Assembly (NCBI RefSeq): GCF_043555985.1
Contig: NZ_JBIGIC010000006.1
Span: 1 to 64,000 of the forward strand
Direction: 5' to 3'
DNA length: 64,000 nucleotides
Source of the DNA: Pelomonas candidula
Lineage (GTDB): Bacteria > Pseudomonadota > Gammaproteobacteria > Burkholderiales > Burkholderiaceae_C
Shown here: in pieces, positions 15,709 through 24,426 of the stretch
Numbering within the stretch: position 1 is the first letter of the stretch
How the letters are laid out: each line of letters opens with the position of its first letter
Made by a program: the position numbers and the translations under genes
Notes under the pieces: generated by a model
Told to the model about the DNA's origin: nothing
Database searches by the model: none
The model's input: the letters and a program-made list of their open reading frames with translations, nothing else

Positions 15709-18492
15709 ATGCGCAGCGGCCACCCCGTCCTCGTCACTCCGACCCCTCGCCATTCCAGCGGCTGTTCGTGGCCAGTCGGGTGGCTGTTGGCACTTGTGCT
15801 CGCGTGTTGTTCCGCGAGCGGGCTTGCCGCGCCGACGCTGGCCCGGCAGGTTGAGGCGATCGAGGCGGCGCACGGCAATGACCCTCAGGAGGTGGTCGCG
15901 AGGCTGCGCCCGCTGGAGGCGCAGGCGCGGGTGGAGGGGGGCGATGCCTTGCGCGTCTTCCTGGCGGCCTGGGGCTATGCCCATGGCGCCCTGGACCAGT
16001 TCACGGTCGCGGACGCGGCCACGGCCGAGCTCATCGACATGGGCGAGCGAGAAGGCAATGCCGCCGCGACGGCCTCGGCTTTCGCGCTGCGCGCGACCAT
16101 GCTCCAGCTGTCGGGCCGGCTGGAGTCGGCCAACGAGTGGATTGCGGCAGCGCTGCCCTGGGCAGAAAAGACACAGGACGAGCCCCTGCGGTACTGGGTC
16201 TTCATGACCGCGGGTGATTTGGCCCTGTCGACCGGGCATCTGCAGCAGGGCCTGTTCGCGCTGCAGGCGGCGGACCGGTCCGCACTCGCGCAGGGCAATG
16301 CACGGCGCGGCGCACAGGCCCGGATCACGCTCGCGCCGCTGCGCCTGGCGCTGCACGATGTGGACGGAGCCCGTGACGATGCCCGCGAAGCGTTTCGCCT
16401 GGCGTCCGGTGCCGGCAACATGCCGCTCCAGCTTGCCGCCAAGATCATCGAGTCACTCGTCGAGGAAGAGGCCGGGCATCGCGCGGAACGCGATCGGGCG
16501 CATCAGCAGGCACGGGAGCTGGCCCGGCGCATCGAGCCCCCGGCGGTTGGCGCGTCAGCGATCAATCCGGCCAAGGGCGGCCCGGCGTGGTTCGGCACGC
16601 AGGCGGAGGTGGTGCAGCAGCTGGCCGACCTGCACCTGCGCTCGCGCAACTACGCGGCCGCACGGCGCTACGCCGAGCAGGCTCTGGAACTGTCGCGGCA
16701 GGAGGGGGGCGAAGAGGCAGTGGATCTGGCGACCATCAGTCTCGGGCTGGCCCAGCTGGGGTTGCGGCACACCGTTGCCGGCAACGAACTCGTGAACCGG
16801 GGCCTGGCGGCGTTGGAGAAGGGCAGCACCAAGGTGCGCCTGCTGGCCCAGTTGAACCGCCACGCCGAGCTGCTGGATGAGCTGGGCGACACCGCGGGGG
16901 CGCTGCGTCAGTCGCGCAAGGCGCTGGCGCTGGAGTCCGAGCTGGTGCGCAACGACCGTGTCAGCACGGTGCTGGACCTGCAGCGCCGCTCCAGCTTCGA
17001 GCAGAACCAGCGAGCGCTGGAAAGCCTCAAGCACGACAACGAACTGCAGGCCAGCGAGCTGGAGCGTCACCGCAGTGAACGCCGGCTGGGCCTGGGACTG
17101 GCGGCGGCCATGCTGGTCGTCGTGTTGTTGACGGTCGCGCTGCATCGGCGGGTGCGCAAGGCCAATCGCGCCCTGCAGGCTCATAACGAGGAGCTGCGCT
17201 ACGTCGGACTTCATGACCGCGTGACCGGTCTGCCCAACCGGCGCGCGCTGGAGATGCGGGCGTCGGAGCTCGAAGGCTGCGCCTTCGTCGGGCTCGGCAT
17301 CGCCATCAATCGCTTCGGTCGCATCATGGGCAGCCTGGGCCACGTGGCGGGCGACGAGCTGCTTTGCCAGGTGGCCGGGCGGCTCAAACCCATCATCGAA
17401 CGCGCCGGTGGGCGGCTGTACCGGCTGGACGGGCTGTCGTTCGGCGCCATGCTGCCCCCGCTGGGCGATGCCGGCGCACTTCGCGGCCTGCTGGACGAGT
17501 TGCTGCTGGCGGTAAAGCCGGTGTTCATCGTGCAGCGGCAACAGCTGGCAATGACATTGAGCATCGGGGCCGCCGAGTGCCCGCTGCACGGAGCGCAGAC
17601 CGCCGAGGTCGCAAAGGCGGTGCAGTTGGCGATGCGCCAGGCACAGAGCCAGCAGGGCAACAGTGCCGTGATCTACACCGAGAACCTGTCGGTGAACGAG
17701 CGGGAGCGGCTGGCGCTGGAGACGCAGCTCTCGCAGGCGCTGGACCGCGGCGAGTTCGAGCTGTTCTACCAGGCGCAGTGCGACCTGAACACGCGCCGGC
17801 TGTCAGGCTTCGAGGCCTTGCTGCGCTGGCGCCACCCCGACGGCTTGATCCCGCCGGATCGATTCATCCCCATCGCCGAGGAGTCCGGCCTGATCGTGCC
17901 CATCGGCCGCTGGGTGCTCCACCAGGCCTGCCGCCAGGCCAAGACCTGGCACGACGCCGGGCGGGACCGGCCGGTCATGGCCGTCAACATCTCGCCACGG
18001 CAGTTCCAGCATCCGGAGTTCATGGCCACCGTGCGCGAAGCGCTGCGCGACAGCGGCGTGGACCCGTGCTGCATCGAGCTGGAGATCACCGAGGGGGCCA
18101 TGATGGACGACGCCGAGTCCACGATTGCCAAGATGGCGGAACTGCGCGCGCTGGGCCTGCACCTGGCCATCGACGACTTCGGCACCGGCTATTCGAGCCT
18201 GGCCTATCTGAAGCGCTTCCCCATCGACAGGCTCAAGATCGATCGCAGCTTCGTCCGCGATCTCGGCCGTGACGAGGAGGGGGCGGCCATCGTGCAGGCG
18301 CTCATCCAGCTGGCGCACAGCCTGGGCATGACGGTGGTGGCGGAAGGCGTGGAGGACTCGCATCAGGAAGCCTGCCTGCGCGACTGGCGCTGCGACCTGA
18401 TGCAGGGCTTCGGCTACGCGCGGCCGTTGCCGGAGCCGGGCGCGTCGGCGCTGCTGGAGGCGCATCGCGCCGAGTCGATGCACGACGGCTAA
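15709..18492 (+). CDS. Membrane c-di-GMP phosphodiesterase with degenerate GGDEF and intact EAL domains
   Basis: A 927-aa protein. A signal or anchor segment (about 24-41) is followed by a helical, TPR-like periplasmic region (about 45-450), a membrane helix (about 461-482) and cytoplasmic GGDEF and EAL domains. The GGDEF signature is replaced by RLDGLSF (about 573-579), so cyclase activity is unlikely. The EAL domain looks active: EALLRW from about 702, NISPRQF, ELEITEGAM, DDFGTGYSSL, KIDRSF and VVAEGVE. It probably hydrolyses c-di-GMP in response to a periplasmic or protein signal. Ligand and target are unknown. The start is uncertain because no good ribosome-binding site is visible. Confidence 0.88.
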   Translation: MRSGHPVLVTPTPRHSSGCSWPVGWLLALVLACCSASGLAAPTLARQVEAIEAAHGNDPQEVVARLRPLEAQARVEGGDALRVFLAAWGYAHGALDQFTVADAATAELIDMGEREGNAAATASAFALRATMLQLSGRLESANEWIAAALPWAEKTQDEPLRYWVFMTAGDLALSTGHLQQGLFALQAADRSALAQGNARRGAQARITLAPLRLALHDVDGARDDAREAFRLASGAGNMPLQLAAKIIESLVEEEAGHRAERDRAHQQARELARRIEPPAVGASAINPAKGGPAWFGTQAEVVQQLADLHLRSRNYAAARRYAEQALELSRQEGGEEAVDLATISLGLAQLGLRHTVAGNELVNRGLAALEKGSTKVRLLAQLNRHAELLDELGDTAGALRQSRKALALESELVRNDRVSTVLDLQRRSSFEQNQRALESLKHDNELQASELERHRSERRLGLGLAAAMLVVVLLTVALHRRVRKANRALQAHNEELRYVGLHDRVTGLPNRRALEMRASELEGCAFVGLGIAINRFGRIMGSLGHVAGDELLCQVAGRLKPIIERAGGRLYRLDGLSFGAMLPPLGDAGALRGLLDELLLAVKPVFIVQRQQLAMTLSIGAAECPLHGAQTAEVAKAVQLAMRQAQSQQGNSAVIYTENLSVNERERLALETQLSQALDRGEFELFYQAQCDLNTRRLSGFEALLRWRHPDGLIPPDRFIPIAEESGLIVPIGRWVLHQACRQAKTWHDAGRDRPVMAVNISPRQFQHPEFMATVREALRDSGVDPCCIELEITEGAMMDDAESTIAKMAELRALGLHLAIDDFGTGYSSLAYLKRFPIDRLKIDRSFVRDLGRDEEGAAIVQALIQLAHSLGMTVVAEGVEDSHQEACLRDWRCDLMQGFGYARPLPEPGASALLEAHRAESMHDG

Positions 18493-18525
18493 ACTGCCAG
18501 CCCATCCTGACCTCGGAAACGGCGC

Positions 18526-19836
18526 TTGACCACCAGTCTGCTGCTGATTGCCCTCCTGATTGCCGGCAGCGCCTTCTTCTCGATGGCCGAGCTGTCGCTG
18601 GCGGCATCGCGCCGGCTCAATCTGCAGCAGCGCGCCGATGCGGGTGATGGCCGCGCGGCCAGGGTGCTGGCGGTCCAGGAGCACCCGGGGGACTACTTCA
18701 CCGTCGTGCAGATCGGCGTCAACACGGTCGCCATCCTGGCAGGCATCGTCGGCGAAGGCGCGTTCACGCCGCATTTCGAGGGCGCGCTGAAGCTGGTCAT
18801 GGCGCCGGAGCTGGCGGCGACGCTGGGCTTCGCCGGGTCTTTCATCAGCATCACCTCGCTGTTCATCGTGATGGCCGACCTGGTGCCCAAGCGGCTGTCG
18901 ATGAACGAACCCGAGCGCGTCGCGATGGCGCTGGTCGGGCCCATGCTGCTGTTGTGCCGCCTGCTGCGGCCGCTGGCTTGGGCTTTCAGCGGCATCACCG
19001 AAGGCCTGATCCGCCTGCTGGGCCTGCCGGCCAAGCGCGACGAGACCATCAGCTACCGCGACATCCTGGCACTGACCGAGGCCGGCTACCAGGCCGGCGT
19101 CGTCGCCGACGAGGAGCAACAGGTCATCGAGAACGTGTTCGAGCTGGACACGCGCACGGTGGAGACGGTCATGACGACGCGCGAGAGCATCGTGTTCTTC
19201 TCGCGTGATGAAGACGACGTGCTGATCCGCAACCGCATCGCGGACACGCCGCACTCCACCTACCTGGTGTGCGACGGCGACATCGACCAGGTCGTCGGCT
19301 ACGTGGACGCGACCGACCTGTTCCAGCGCGTGCTGCGCGGCGAGGCGCTGTCGTTGCGCGACGACGGCGGCGGCCTGGTCAAGAAGGTGCTGATCGTGCC
19401 GGACCGGCTGACGCTGTCGGAGATGCTGACGCAGTTCCGCGAGGCTCACGAAGACTTCGCGGTCGTCGTCAACGAGTACAGCCTCGTCGTGGGGGTCATC
19501 ACACTGAACGACGTGATGAGCACGGTGATGGGCAGCCTCGTCGCGCCGCACTACGAAGAGCAGATCGTGCGCCGCGAGGATGGCTCCTTCCTGGCCGATG
19601 GCATCACGCCGATTCCCGATGTCGAGCGGGCGCTGGGCATCGATGGCTGGCCGCATGCCGGCCAGTACGACACGCTGGCCGGCTTTCTGATGGTGATGCT
19701 GCGCCGTATCCCGCGACGCACGGACTGCGTGGAGTGGGAAGGCTGGCGCTTCGAGGTCGTCGACGTGGACAGCCACCGCGTGGACCAGGTGATGATCACC
19801 CCAGCGACGACGCCTTCGGGAACTGGTAGATCCTGA
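18526..19836 (+). CDS. ytfL: YtfL/PaeA-like CNNM-CBS-CorC_HlyC membrane protein
   Basis: A 436-aa protein starting at TTG. The CNNM (DUF21) transmembrane domain covers about 1-180 (AFFSMAELSLAASR, FFTVVQIGVNTVAILAGIVGEGAF), then a CBS pair (about 195-335) and a CorC_HlyC domain (about 345-430). Similarity is end to end with E. coli YtfL (PaeA), implicated in polyamine export; other relatives are annotated as Mg/Co efflux or haemolysin-like. The 3' end overlaps the convergent GH51 gene by 41 nt. Confidence 0.85.
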   Translation: MTTSLLLIALLIAGSAFFSMAELSLAASRRLNLQQRADAGDGRAARVLAVQEHPGDYFTVVQIGVNTVAILAGIVGEGAFTPHFEGALKLVMAPELAATLGFAGSFISITSLFIVMADLVPKRLSMNEPERVAMALVGPMLLLCRLLRPLAWAFSGITEGLIRLLGLPAKRDETISYRDILALTEAGYQAGVVADEEQQVIENVFELDTRTVETVMTTRESIVFFSRDEDDVLIRNRIADTPHSTYLVCDGDIDQVVGYVDATDLFQRVLRGEALSLRDDGGGLVKKVLIVPDRLTLSEMLTQFREAHEDFAVVVNEYSLVVGVITLNDVMSTVMGSLVAPHYEEQIVRREDGSFLADGITPIPDVERALGIDGWPHAGQYDTLAGFLMVMLRRIPRRTDCVEWEGWRFEVVDVDSHRVDQVMITPATTPSGTGRS

Positions 19837-21895
19837 TCGACGCCGGGGCAATGTCGAAGCGCCTGGCGCGCGCGTCGAAACTACCTTGCTGGATGACAAC
19901 CTCGGGCGGGGCGCCCACGGCGTTGGTAGCGTCGAGGCTCTTGCCGACCAACGTGAAGGTCTTGCCCTGTGCGCCGGTCGCGAAGCCGTCGAGGCTGAGT
20001 TCGAGGCTCTGCGCCATTTCGGTCGGATTCACGACAGCGACCGTCAGACCCTTCTCGTCCTTCGTCAGCGCGGCCATCACATCCAATGGATAGGTCGCGC
20101 TGCCAGTGTTGACGCGAGGCTGGTCACCGCCTGCGGGATAGGCCCGTGCCGGCTGCGGCGAGTTGCCGCCCACGGCGACGGGGATGCTGCCGAAGTGCTG
20201 GTTGTAGAGCTGGAAGACCCGGCCCTTGGTGCTGATGGCCGAGCCCGTCGGCGTGACGTTCATCCACGCGGTGGCCATCGTGTAGCCCGCCATCTCGATG
20301 AAGTCGGTGTGCTTGAAGAACTCGTGGAAGGCCAGCGCGATGGCCAGCGTGCCCCGGTAACTGTCGCGGAAACTGAAGGCCCATTCGTCGAAGAAGACCT
20401 TGACCTTGCCGTCGTTCAGTTCCGGGAAGAGCTTCTTGTAGTCCTCCCACGCGTCGGCCATCGTCGCGATGCGCTGGGCCGGCTGGCGGGCCCATTCGGT
20501 GAGCGTCTGCGTCACGTCGAAGAGCTGGCCGCTCTGCAGGTCGAAGCGTTTGTTCTCGGGCGGGTAGGCGTGCGTTGCCAGAGCGTCGAACTTGCCCTTG
20601 GAAAACTTGAACATGCCGTAGGCCCAGTCGCGGTCCGAGCCGACCTTCACCTCGGGCTGGCCAGCGACGAAGATGCCCTGGCCGGTCGTCATCTCGTCGA
20701 CGAAGCCGCCGGGCGCGACGATGTAGATCGACGGGTCGACCTTGCGCATCGCGTCGGCAAACTGGTTGTGCTTGATGACGTACTGCTCGCGGGCCATGTG
20801 GCCGAACTGCCAGTGGCCGTACATCTCATTGCCGATGTCCCAGTACTTGACCTTGTACGGCTGCACGCGGCCGTTGGCGGCACGCTGAGCACCCCAGAAG
20901 GTGTTGGCCGCGCCGTTCACGTACTCGACGATCTCGGCCCCCGAGCGTGCCTCGCCAAAGCCGGTGTTGACGCACCAGTAGGGCTCGCACTGGATGAGCT
21001 CGCACATCTGCAGCAGCTCGTCGAGGCCGGCGTCGTTGGGCTGCAGCGCCTTCCAGACCGGGTCGAAGATGGGCGGGCGCTTGTCGGGGTCGCCGATGGT
21101 GTTCTTCCAGTCGTAGGGCCCCGAGATGAAGTTGCCACCCGGCATGCGCAGGATCTTGCAATCCATCTCCTTCATCAACGCGATGGTGTCGGCACGGAAG
21201 CCCTTGATGTTGTCCGCCGGCATCAGCGACACGGCGCCGATCAGCAGCTTGCCCGAGCCGGTGGCCGTGATGCTCAGGCGGGCTTCGGGGGCGTCACCGG
21301 TGGCCGTGAACGTGAAGGGCAGGGTGCGCCAGTCGGACGTGGCCTGGAGCTTCACCGTCTGTTCGCGGCCGGACGCTTCAGCGAGGGTGAGGGTGACATC
21401 GGTCGGCTGGCCCGCCTTGAGGACGATGCGGCCGGTGTAGGCCTTGCCATTCACCAGCGCGATATGTCCTTGCGTGATGCCGCGCGGCGTCGTGGGCGAC
21501 AGCTCGATGGCGGGGCTGTGTTCGCCCACGTAGGCGTCGGCCTTGTCGAGCGAGACGCTGGCCATGGGGCCTACGGCCGTCCACTTGTGGATGTAAGCCA
21601 TCGCGGCGCGGAAGTTTGCCGGATCGGGCTTGGGCTCTTCGGACTCCAGCACGCCGTAGTAGAACTTCCGGTCGTGCAGCATCTCGGCCCACATGGTGTG
21701 GTTGATGATGTTGGCACCGTGCTCCAGGAACCCGCCGTAGATGTGCGGGTTGATCGGCTTGAAGCGCTGGCGCGTGTCGACGCTGCCCTTGATCGTGGCG
21801 GGCGTTGCCGCAAGGGCGGTGGACGTCCAGGGGCCGGCGAGTGCGGCGGTTCCGAGAAGCAGGTGACGTCGGTTGAGGGCAGCCGTGATGTTCAC
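19796..21895 (-). CDS. Secreted GH51 alpha-L-arabinofuranosidase
   Basis: A 699-aa enzyme predicted to release arabinofuranosyl side chains from arabinoxylan or arabinan. It starts at GTG 21895 with GGAAG upstream. The N-terminus has a Tat-type motif (RRHLLLGTAALAG, Arg9-Arg10), indicating export in folded form. The acid/base is Glu357 in DIGNEMYG and the nucleophile Glu504 in FFDEWAF, both in GH51 context. A C-terminal beta-sandwich follows the TIM barrel. A LacI-type operator at 21926-21939, 31 bp upstream of the start codon, predicts repression by the LacI regulator at 30593. Confidence 0.9.
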   Translation of the reverse strand: MNITAALNRRHLLLGTAALAGPWTSTALAATPATIKGSVDTRQRFKPINPHIYGGFLEHGANIINHTMWAEMLHDRKFYYGVLESEEPKPDPANFRAAMAYIHKWTAVGPMASVSLDKADAYVGEHSPAIELSPTTPRGITQGHIALVNGKAYTGRIVLKAGQPTDVTLTLAEASGREQTVKLQATSDWRTLPFTFTATGDAPEARLSITATGSGKLLIGAVSLMPADNIKGFRADTIALMKEMDCKILRMPGGNFISGPYDWKNTIGDPDKRPPIFDPVWKALQPNDAGLDELLQMCELIQCEPYWCVNTGFGEARSGAEIVEYVNGAANTFWGAQRAANGRVQPYKVKYWDIGNEMYGHWQFGHMAREQYVIKHNQFADAMRKVDPSIYIVAPGGFVDEMTTGQGIFVAGQPEVKVGSDRDWAYGMFKFSKGKFDALATHAYPPENKRFDLQSGQLFDVTQTLTEWARQPAQRIATMADAWEDYKKLFPELNDGKVKVFFDEWAFSFRDSYRGTLAIALAFHEFFKHTDFIEMAGYTMATAWMNVTPTGSAISTKGRVFQLYNQHFGSIPVAVGGNSPQPARAYPAGGDQPRVNTGSATYPLDVMAALTKDEKGLTVAVVNPTEMAQSLELSLDGFATGAQGKTFTLVGKSLDATNAVGAPPEVVIQQGSFDARARRFDIAPASIRIYQFPKASSLG

Positions 21896-21925
21896 TGGAT
21901 CTTCCGTGGTTGGGATGCGCTGGCA

Positions 21926-21939
21926 TGGTATCGCTACCA
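21926..21939. promoter_or_regulatory. LacI-family operator upstream of the GH51 gene
   Basis: TGGTATCGCTACCA, a dyad with TGGTA/TACCA arms around a central CG. It closely resembles the sites at 27544, 30503 and 47943, which precede GH2, lacI and the beta-helix gene. Confidence 0.7.
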
Positions 21940-22039
21940 ATCTGTGCTGCAAGGCAGCGTTTGTCCGCGTCCCTAACCCGATGGTCCGGCTGTATGAGCG
22001 GGCCCCATGCGGCATCGCGCCGTCATGGGGCGGCCGTCG

Positions 22040-23911
22040 TCAGAACTTGAAGTTGCCGTCGCTGCGAGCCTGTGTGCCGCCGCCCGTGCAGCTCGTGAAC
22101 TCGCGGTTGCCGCTGCTGGTCGACTGGTTGCTCTCCCAGACGGCGGTCGAGCCGTTCCATTTCACATACTTGTACTGGACAGCCGTATTGGCGGGCAGGC
22201 TGATGGTGCCCGTCCACGGCACGTTGGCGCCCGAGCCCTGGATGGTCAGCGCGAAGCCCGAGGCCGGTGCCCATGAGCCCAGGCCGCTGATGCTGCCGAC
22301 GACGCGCAGGTTCTGGCCGTAGACGGTGTTGGCGTTGGCAATCGTGAAGGTCACGGCGCAGGTCGTGCCGCCGCCGCTGGTCGCCACCTTCTGGCCGGCG
22401 TAGATGGCCACGGCGGGCGTGCTGCCGCTGTTGTTGGCCGGCACCGTGAAGCTGGCGTTGCCGCTGGCGTCCACGGTGACGGAGTCGGCCGTGCAGGCGC
22501 TGCCGTCGCTGGTCTTGGTGCCGTTGATGACGTTGCAGTAGGTGCCGGCGGGCAGACCGGTGGCGAAGGTGCGCGTCCACGAGCTGCCGCTGTTGTTGAA
22601 CGCGGCGAAGCCCACGCTGCCGCGGCTGAAGGCGACCTGGTTGCTGTTGTCGCCGACGACCCAGTTCTGCTGCGCCTGGCCCGCAGCGGCATTGCGGAAG
22701 CCCACCATGTTGGCCAGCGGCGTCCAGCGGTGGGCGAAATCCCACACGACGTTGACCTGCGGCACACCGCCGCTGTAAGGGCTGGTGCTCGGGCGGTCCG
22801 CATCGGTGCTGGTGAACTTGAAGCCGGAGTACAGCTGCGCCTCGCCGTAACCCTGGGCCAGCATGAAGATGTGCGCCAGCGTGTAGCGCATGCCGGCGGC
22901 ATCGGCGCCGCCGTTGTTGTTGATGTTCAGCGAGCTGCCGTTGCGCTCGGTGTCCCAGTTGGTGATGAAGACGGTGGCGTTCTGCGGCTGCAGGAAGCCC
23001 CAGCTGCCGCCCCAGTTGCCCCACGTCCCCATGACGGTCGGGATGCTCGCGAGGTTCAGGCCGTTGGCGTTGCGGAAGGCGTCCCGCATCGCGTACGTGA
23101 ACTGGAATTCGTTGATCGTGCCGATCGGCAGATAGCTGGGCCGGTCGACCTCGCCGTCGTTGATGATCTCCTGCGTCAGCCAGATGGACTCGCCCTGCAG
23201 CGTGGTCGGGTAGCTGGCCTTCACGGCGGCCATGATGGATGTCCACGCGCTGGCCGGCATGTGCTTGGCCGCGTCGATGCGGAAGCCGTCCACGCCCAGG
23301 GCCAGCAGTGCCTTCAGGTAGTTGGCGATCTGGCCCTGCACGTAGCTGCTCTCGGTGGCCAGGTCGGGCAGGCCCCCGAGGCGGCAGTTCTGCACGTTGC
23401 TGCGGCCGGCGGCGGAGTTGTAGTCGCTGTCGGCGATGCTGCAGTTGGCGTGGAAGTCGTTGGCGCTGAAGTAGGGGTAGGTCAGCGTGCTGGCGTTCCA
23501 CGTCGAGCCGTCGGTGGCTGTGCCGCTGCCGTCGGCCATCTGGTTGACGACGATGTCGGCATAGACGCGTACACCGGCCGCATGGCAGGTGCTGATCATG
23601 GACTGCAGTTGGGCCGGCGTGCCCATGCGGCTTGTCAGGTTCGCGTAGTTGACCGGCTGATAGACGCCCCACCAGCCGTTGGCGTTCTTCGAGGCGCTGG
23701 GCGGCGAGATCTGCACGCCACCGAAGCCCTTGGGCCCCAGCCACTGCGTGCACTCGGTGGCGATGTCGGGCCAGGCCCATTCGAACATCTGCACCGACGT
23801 GGTGTTGGGGTTGAGTGCCTGGGCGGGCGCCGTGAAGGTGGCCAGCGTGGCGGCGGCCGTGCAGGTCAGGGCCGCTGCAAGGCGCCGGCGGGTCGGGTGG
23901 GAGGTGTGCAT
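22040..23911 (-). CDS. Secreted GH13 alpha-amylase with C-terminal CBM20 starch-binding domain
   Basis: A 623-aa endo-amylase starting at ATG 23911 with GGAG upstream; a signal peptide covers about 1-33 (ending APAQA). Catalytic residues are nucleophile Asp213 (GFRIDAAKH), acid/base Glu248 (WLTQEIINDG) and Asp320 (TNWDTER), the last with Trp where many family members have His. After the barrel and a beta domain, about 525-623 is a CBM20 module (TVYGQNLRVVGS, LGSWAP, YKYVKW). It should hydrolyse granular starch outside the cell. An AT-rich palindrome about 130 bp upstream may be its operator; the LacI-type site of the neighbouring GH51 gene is not present here. Confidence 0.93.
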   Translation of the reverse strand: MHTSHPTRRRLAAALTCTAAATLATFTAPAQALNPNTTSVQMFEWAWPDIATECTQWLGPKGFGGVQISPPSASKNANGWWGVYQPVNYANLTSRMGTPAQLQSMISTCHAAGVRVYADIVVNQMADGSGTATDGSTWNASTLTYPYFSANDFHANCSIADSDYNSAAGRSNVQNCRLGGLPDLATESSYVQGQIANYLKALLALGVDGFRIDAAKHMPASAWTSIMAAVKASYPTTLQGESIWLTQEIINDGEVDRPSYLPIGTINEFQFTYAMRDAFRNANGLNLASIPTVMGTWGNWGGSWGFLQPQNATVFITNWDTERNGSSLNINNNGGADAAGMRYTLAHIFMLAQGYGEAQLYSGFKFTSTDADRPSTSPYSGGVPQVNVVWDFAHRWTPLANMVGFRNAAAGQAQQNWVVGDNSNQVAFSRGSVGFAAFNNSGSSWTRTFATGLPAGTYCNVINGTKTSDGSACTADSVTVDASGNASFTVPANNSGSTPAVAIYAGQKVATSGGGTTCAVTFTIANANTVYGQNLRVVGSISGLGSWAPASGFALTIQGSGANVPWTGTISLPANTAVQYKYVKWNGSTAVWESNQSTSSGNREFTSCTGGGTQARSDGNFKF

Positions 23912-24042
23912 GTGATGTCTCCGGTCTGGGGTCGAGAGCCCTCGTTGCGGGGCCGTGATGTCGGCCAGTCGACTGCATGCCATGGCCGCCTCTCCGGTGT
24001 GGAGGGTGTCGCGACTCTAGATAGCCTTGAATCAAAAAATAC

Positions 24043-24055
24043 GTAGTAAAACTAC
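24043..24055. promoter_or_regulatory. Candidate operator in the alpha-amylase promoter region
   Basis: GTAGT-AAA-ACTAC, a 13-bp dyad inside the AT-rich stretch, centred 138 bp upstream of the amylase start codon. It differs from the LacI-type sites found elsewhere in the window, so a different regulator, perhaps maltose-responsive, is implied. Confidence 0.45.
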
Positions 24056-24218
24056 TTAATTAAAACAAAATTTGAAATTCACTCCATTGATGGCCGGTGG
24101 TTGCATGAACTTCTTTTGGGTGACCTGGCGTTGGTTATGTAGCAATGCAACATCGGCGCCTGCTTTTGCGAAATTGGTGTTCGGGAGCAGGGCGGCCACG
24201 CGATCGTTGCCGCACAAA

Positions 24219-24374
24219 TCCGCGCGGCCCTACAAGCAGCCCAGGGACAAGGCCCGTTGCGCCGCCGAACTGCGCAGCCAGGCGGAGCGCGGTTTCATCG
24301 ACACGGCCTGCGTGGAGGTGCTGCTCGGCGACGACGCCGGACGGCTGGCGATCCGCGCGCGATTCGCCGGTTGA
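24219..24374 (+). pseudogene. Possible remnant of an HD-GYP domain C-terminus
   Basis: The frame reads SARPYKQPRDK, then AAELRSQAERGFIDTACVEVLL. The RPYK..P...A..EL...A..G..D...VE.LL pattern is that of the C-terminal end of HD-GYP c-di-GMP phosphodiesterases. Nothing upstream in the frame carries HD or GYP motifs, and the sequence before about 24210 looks unrelated. It is read as a decayed fragment left next to ligA; a chance resemblance is possible. Confidence 0.3.
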
Positions 24375-24426
24375 GCGGTCGCCACGTGGCGGCTGAGGTG
24401 CCCACGCCAGTCGCGACAATGCACCG

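Larger units (their letters stand above)
23912..24426. other. 515-bp region between alpha-amylase and ligA
   Basis: The amylase side is promoter-like: 24031-24077 is AT-rich, in contrast to the surrounding high GC, and holds a palindrome at 24043-24055. The ligA side contains an open frame from about 24072 to 24374 with a C-terminal part resembling an HD-GYP domain end. No intact gene is supported. Confidence 0.5.

Noticed and set aside
17803..19899. A 698-codon minus-strand open frame opposite the EAL and ytfL genes
   Set aside because: Same antisense-shadow composition, no domain seen and no ribosome-binding site.
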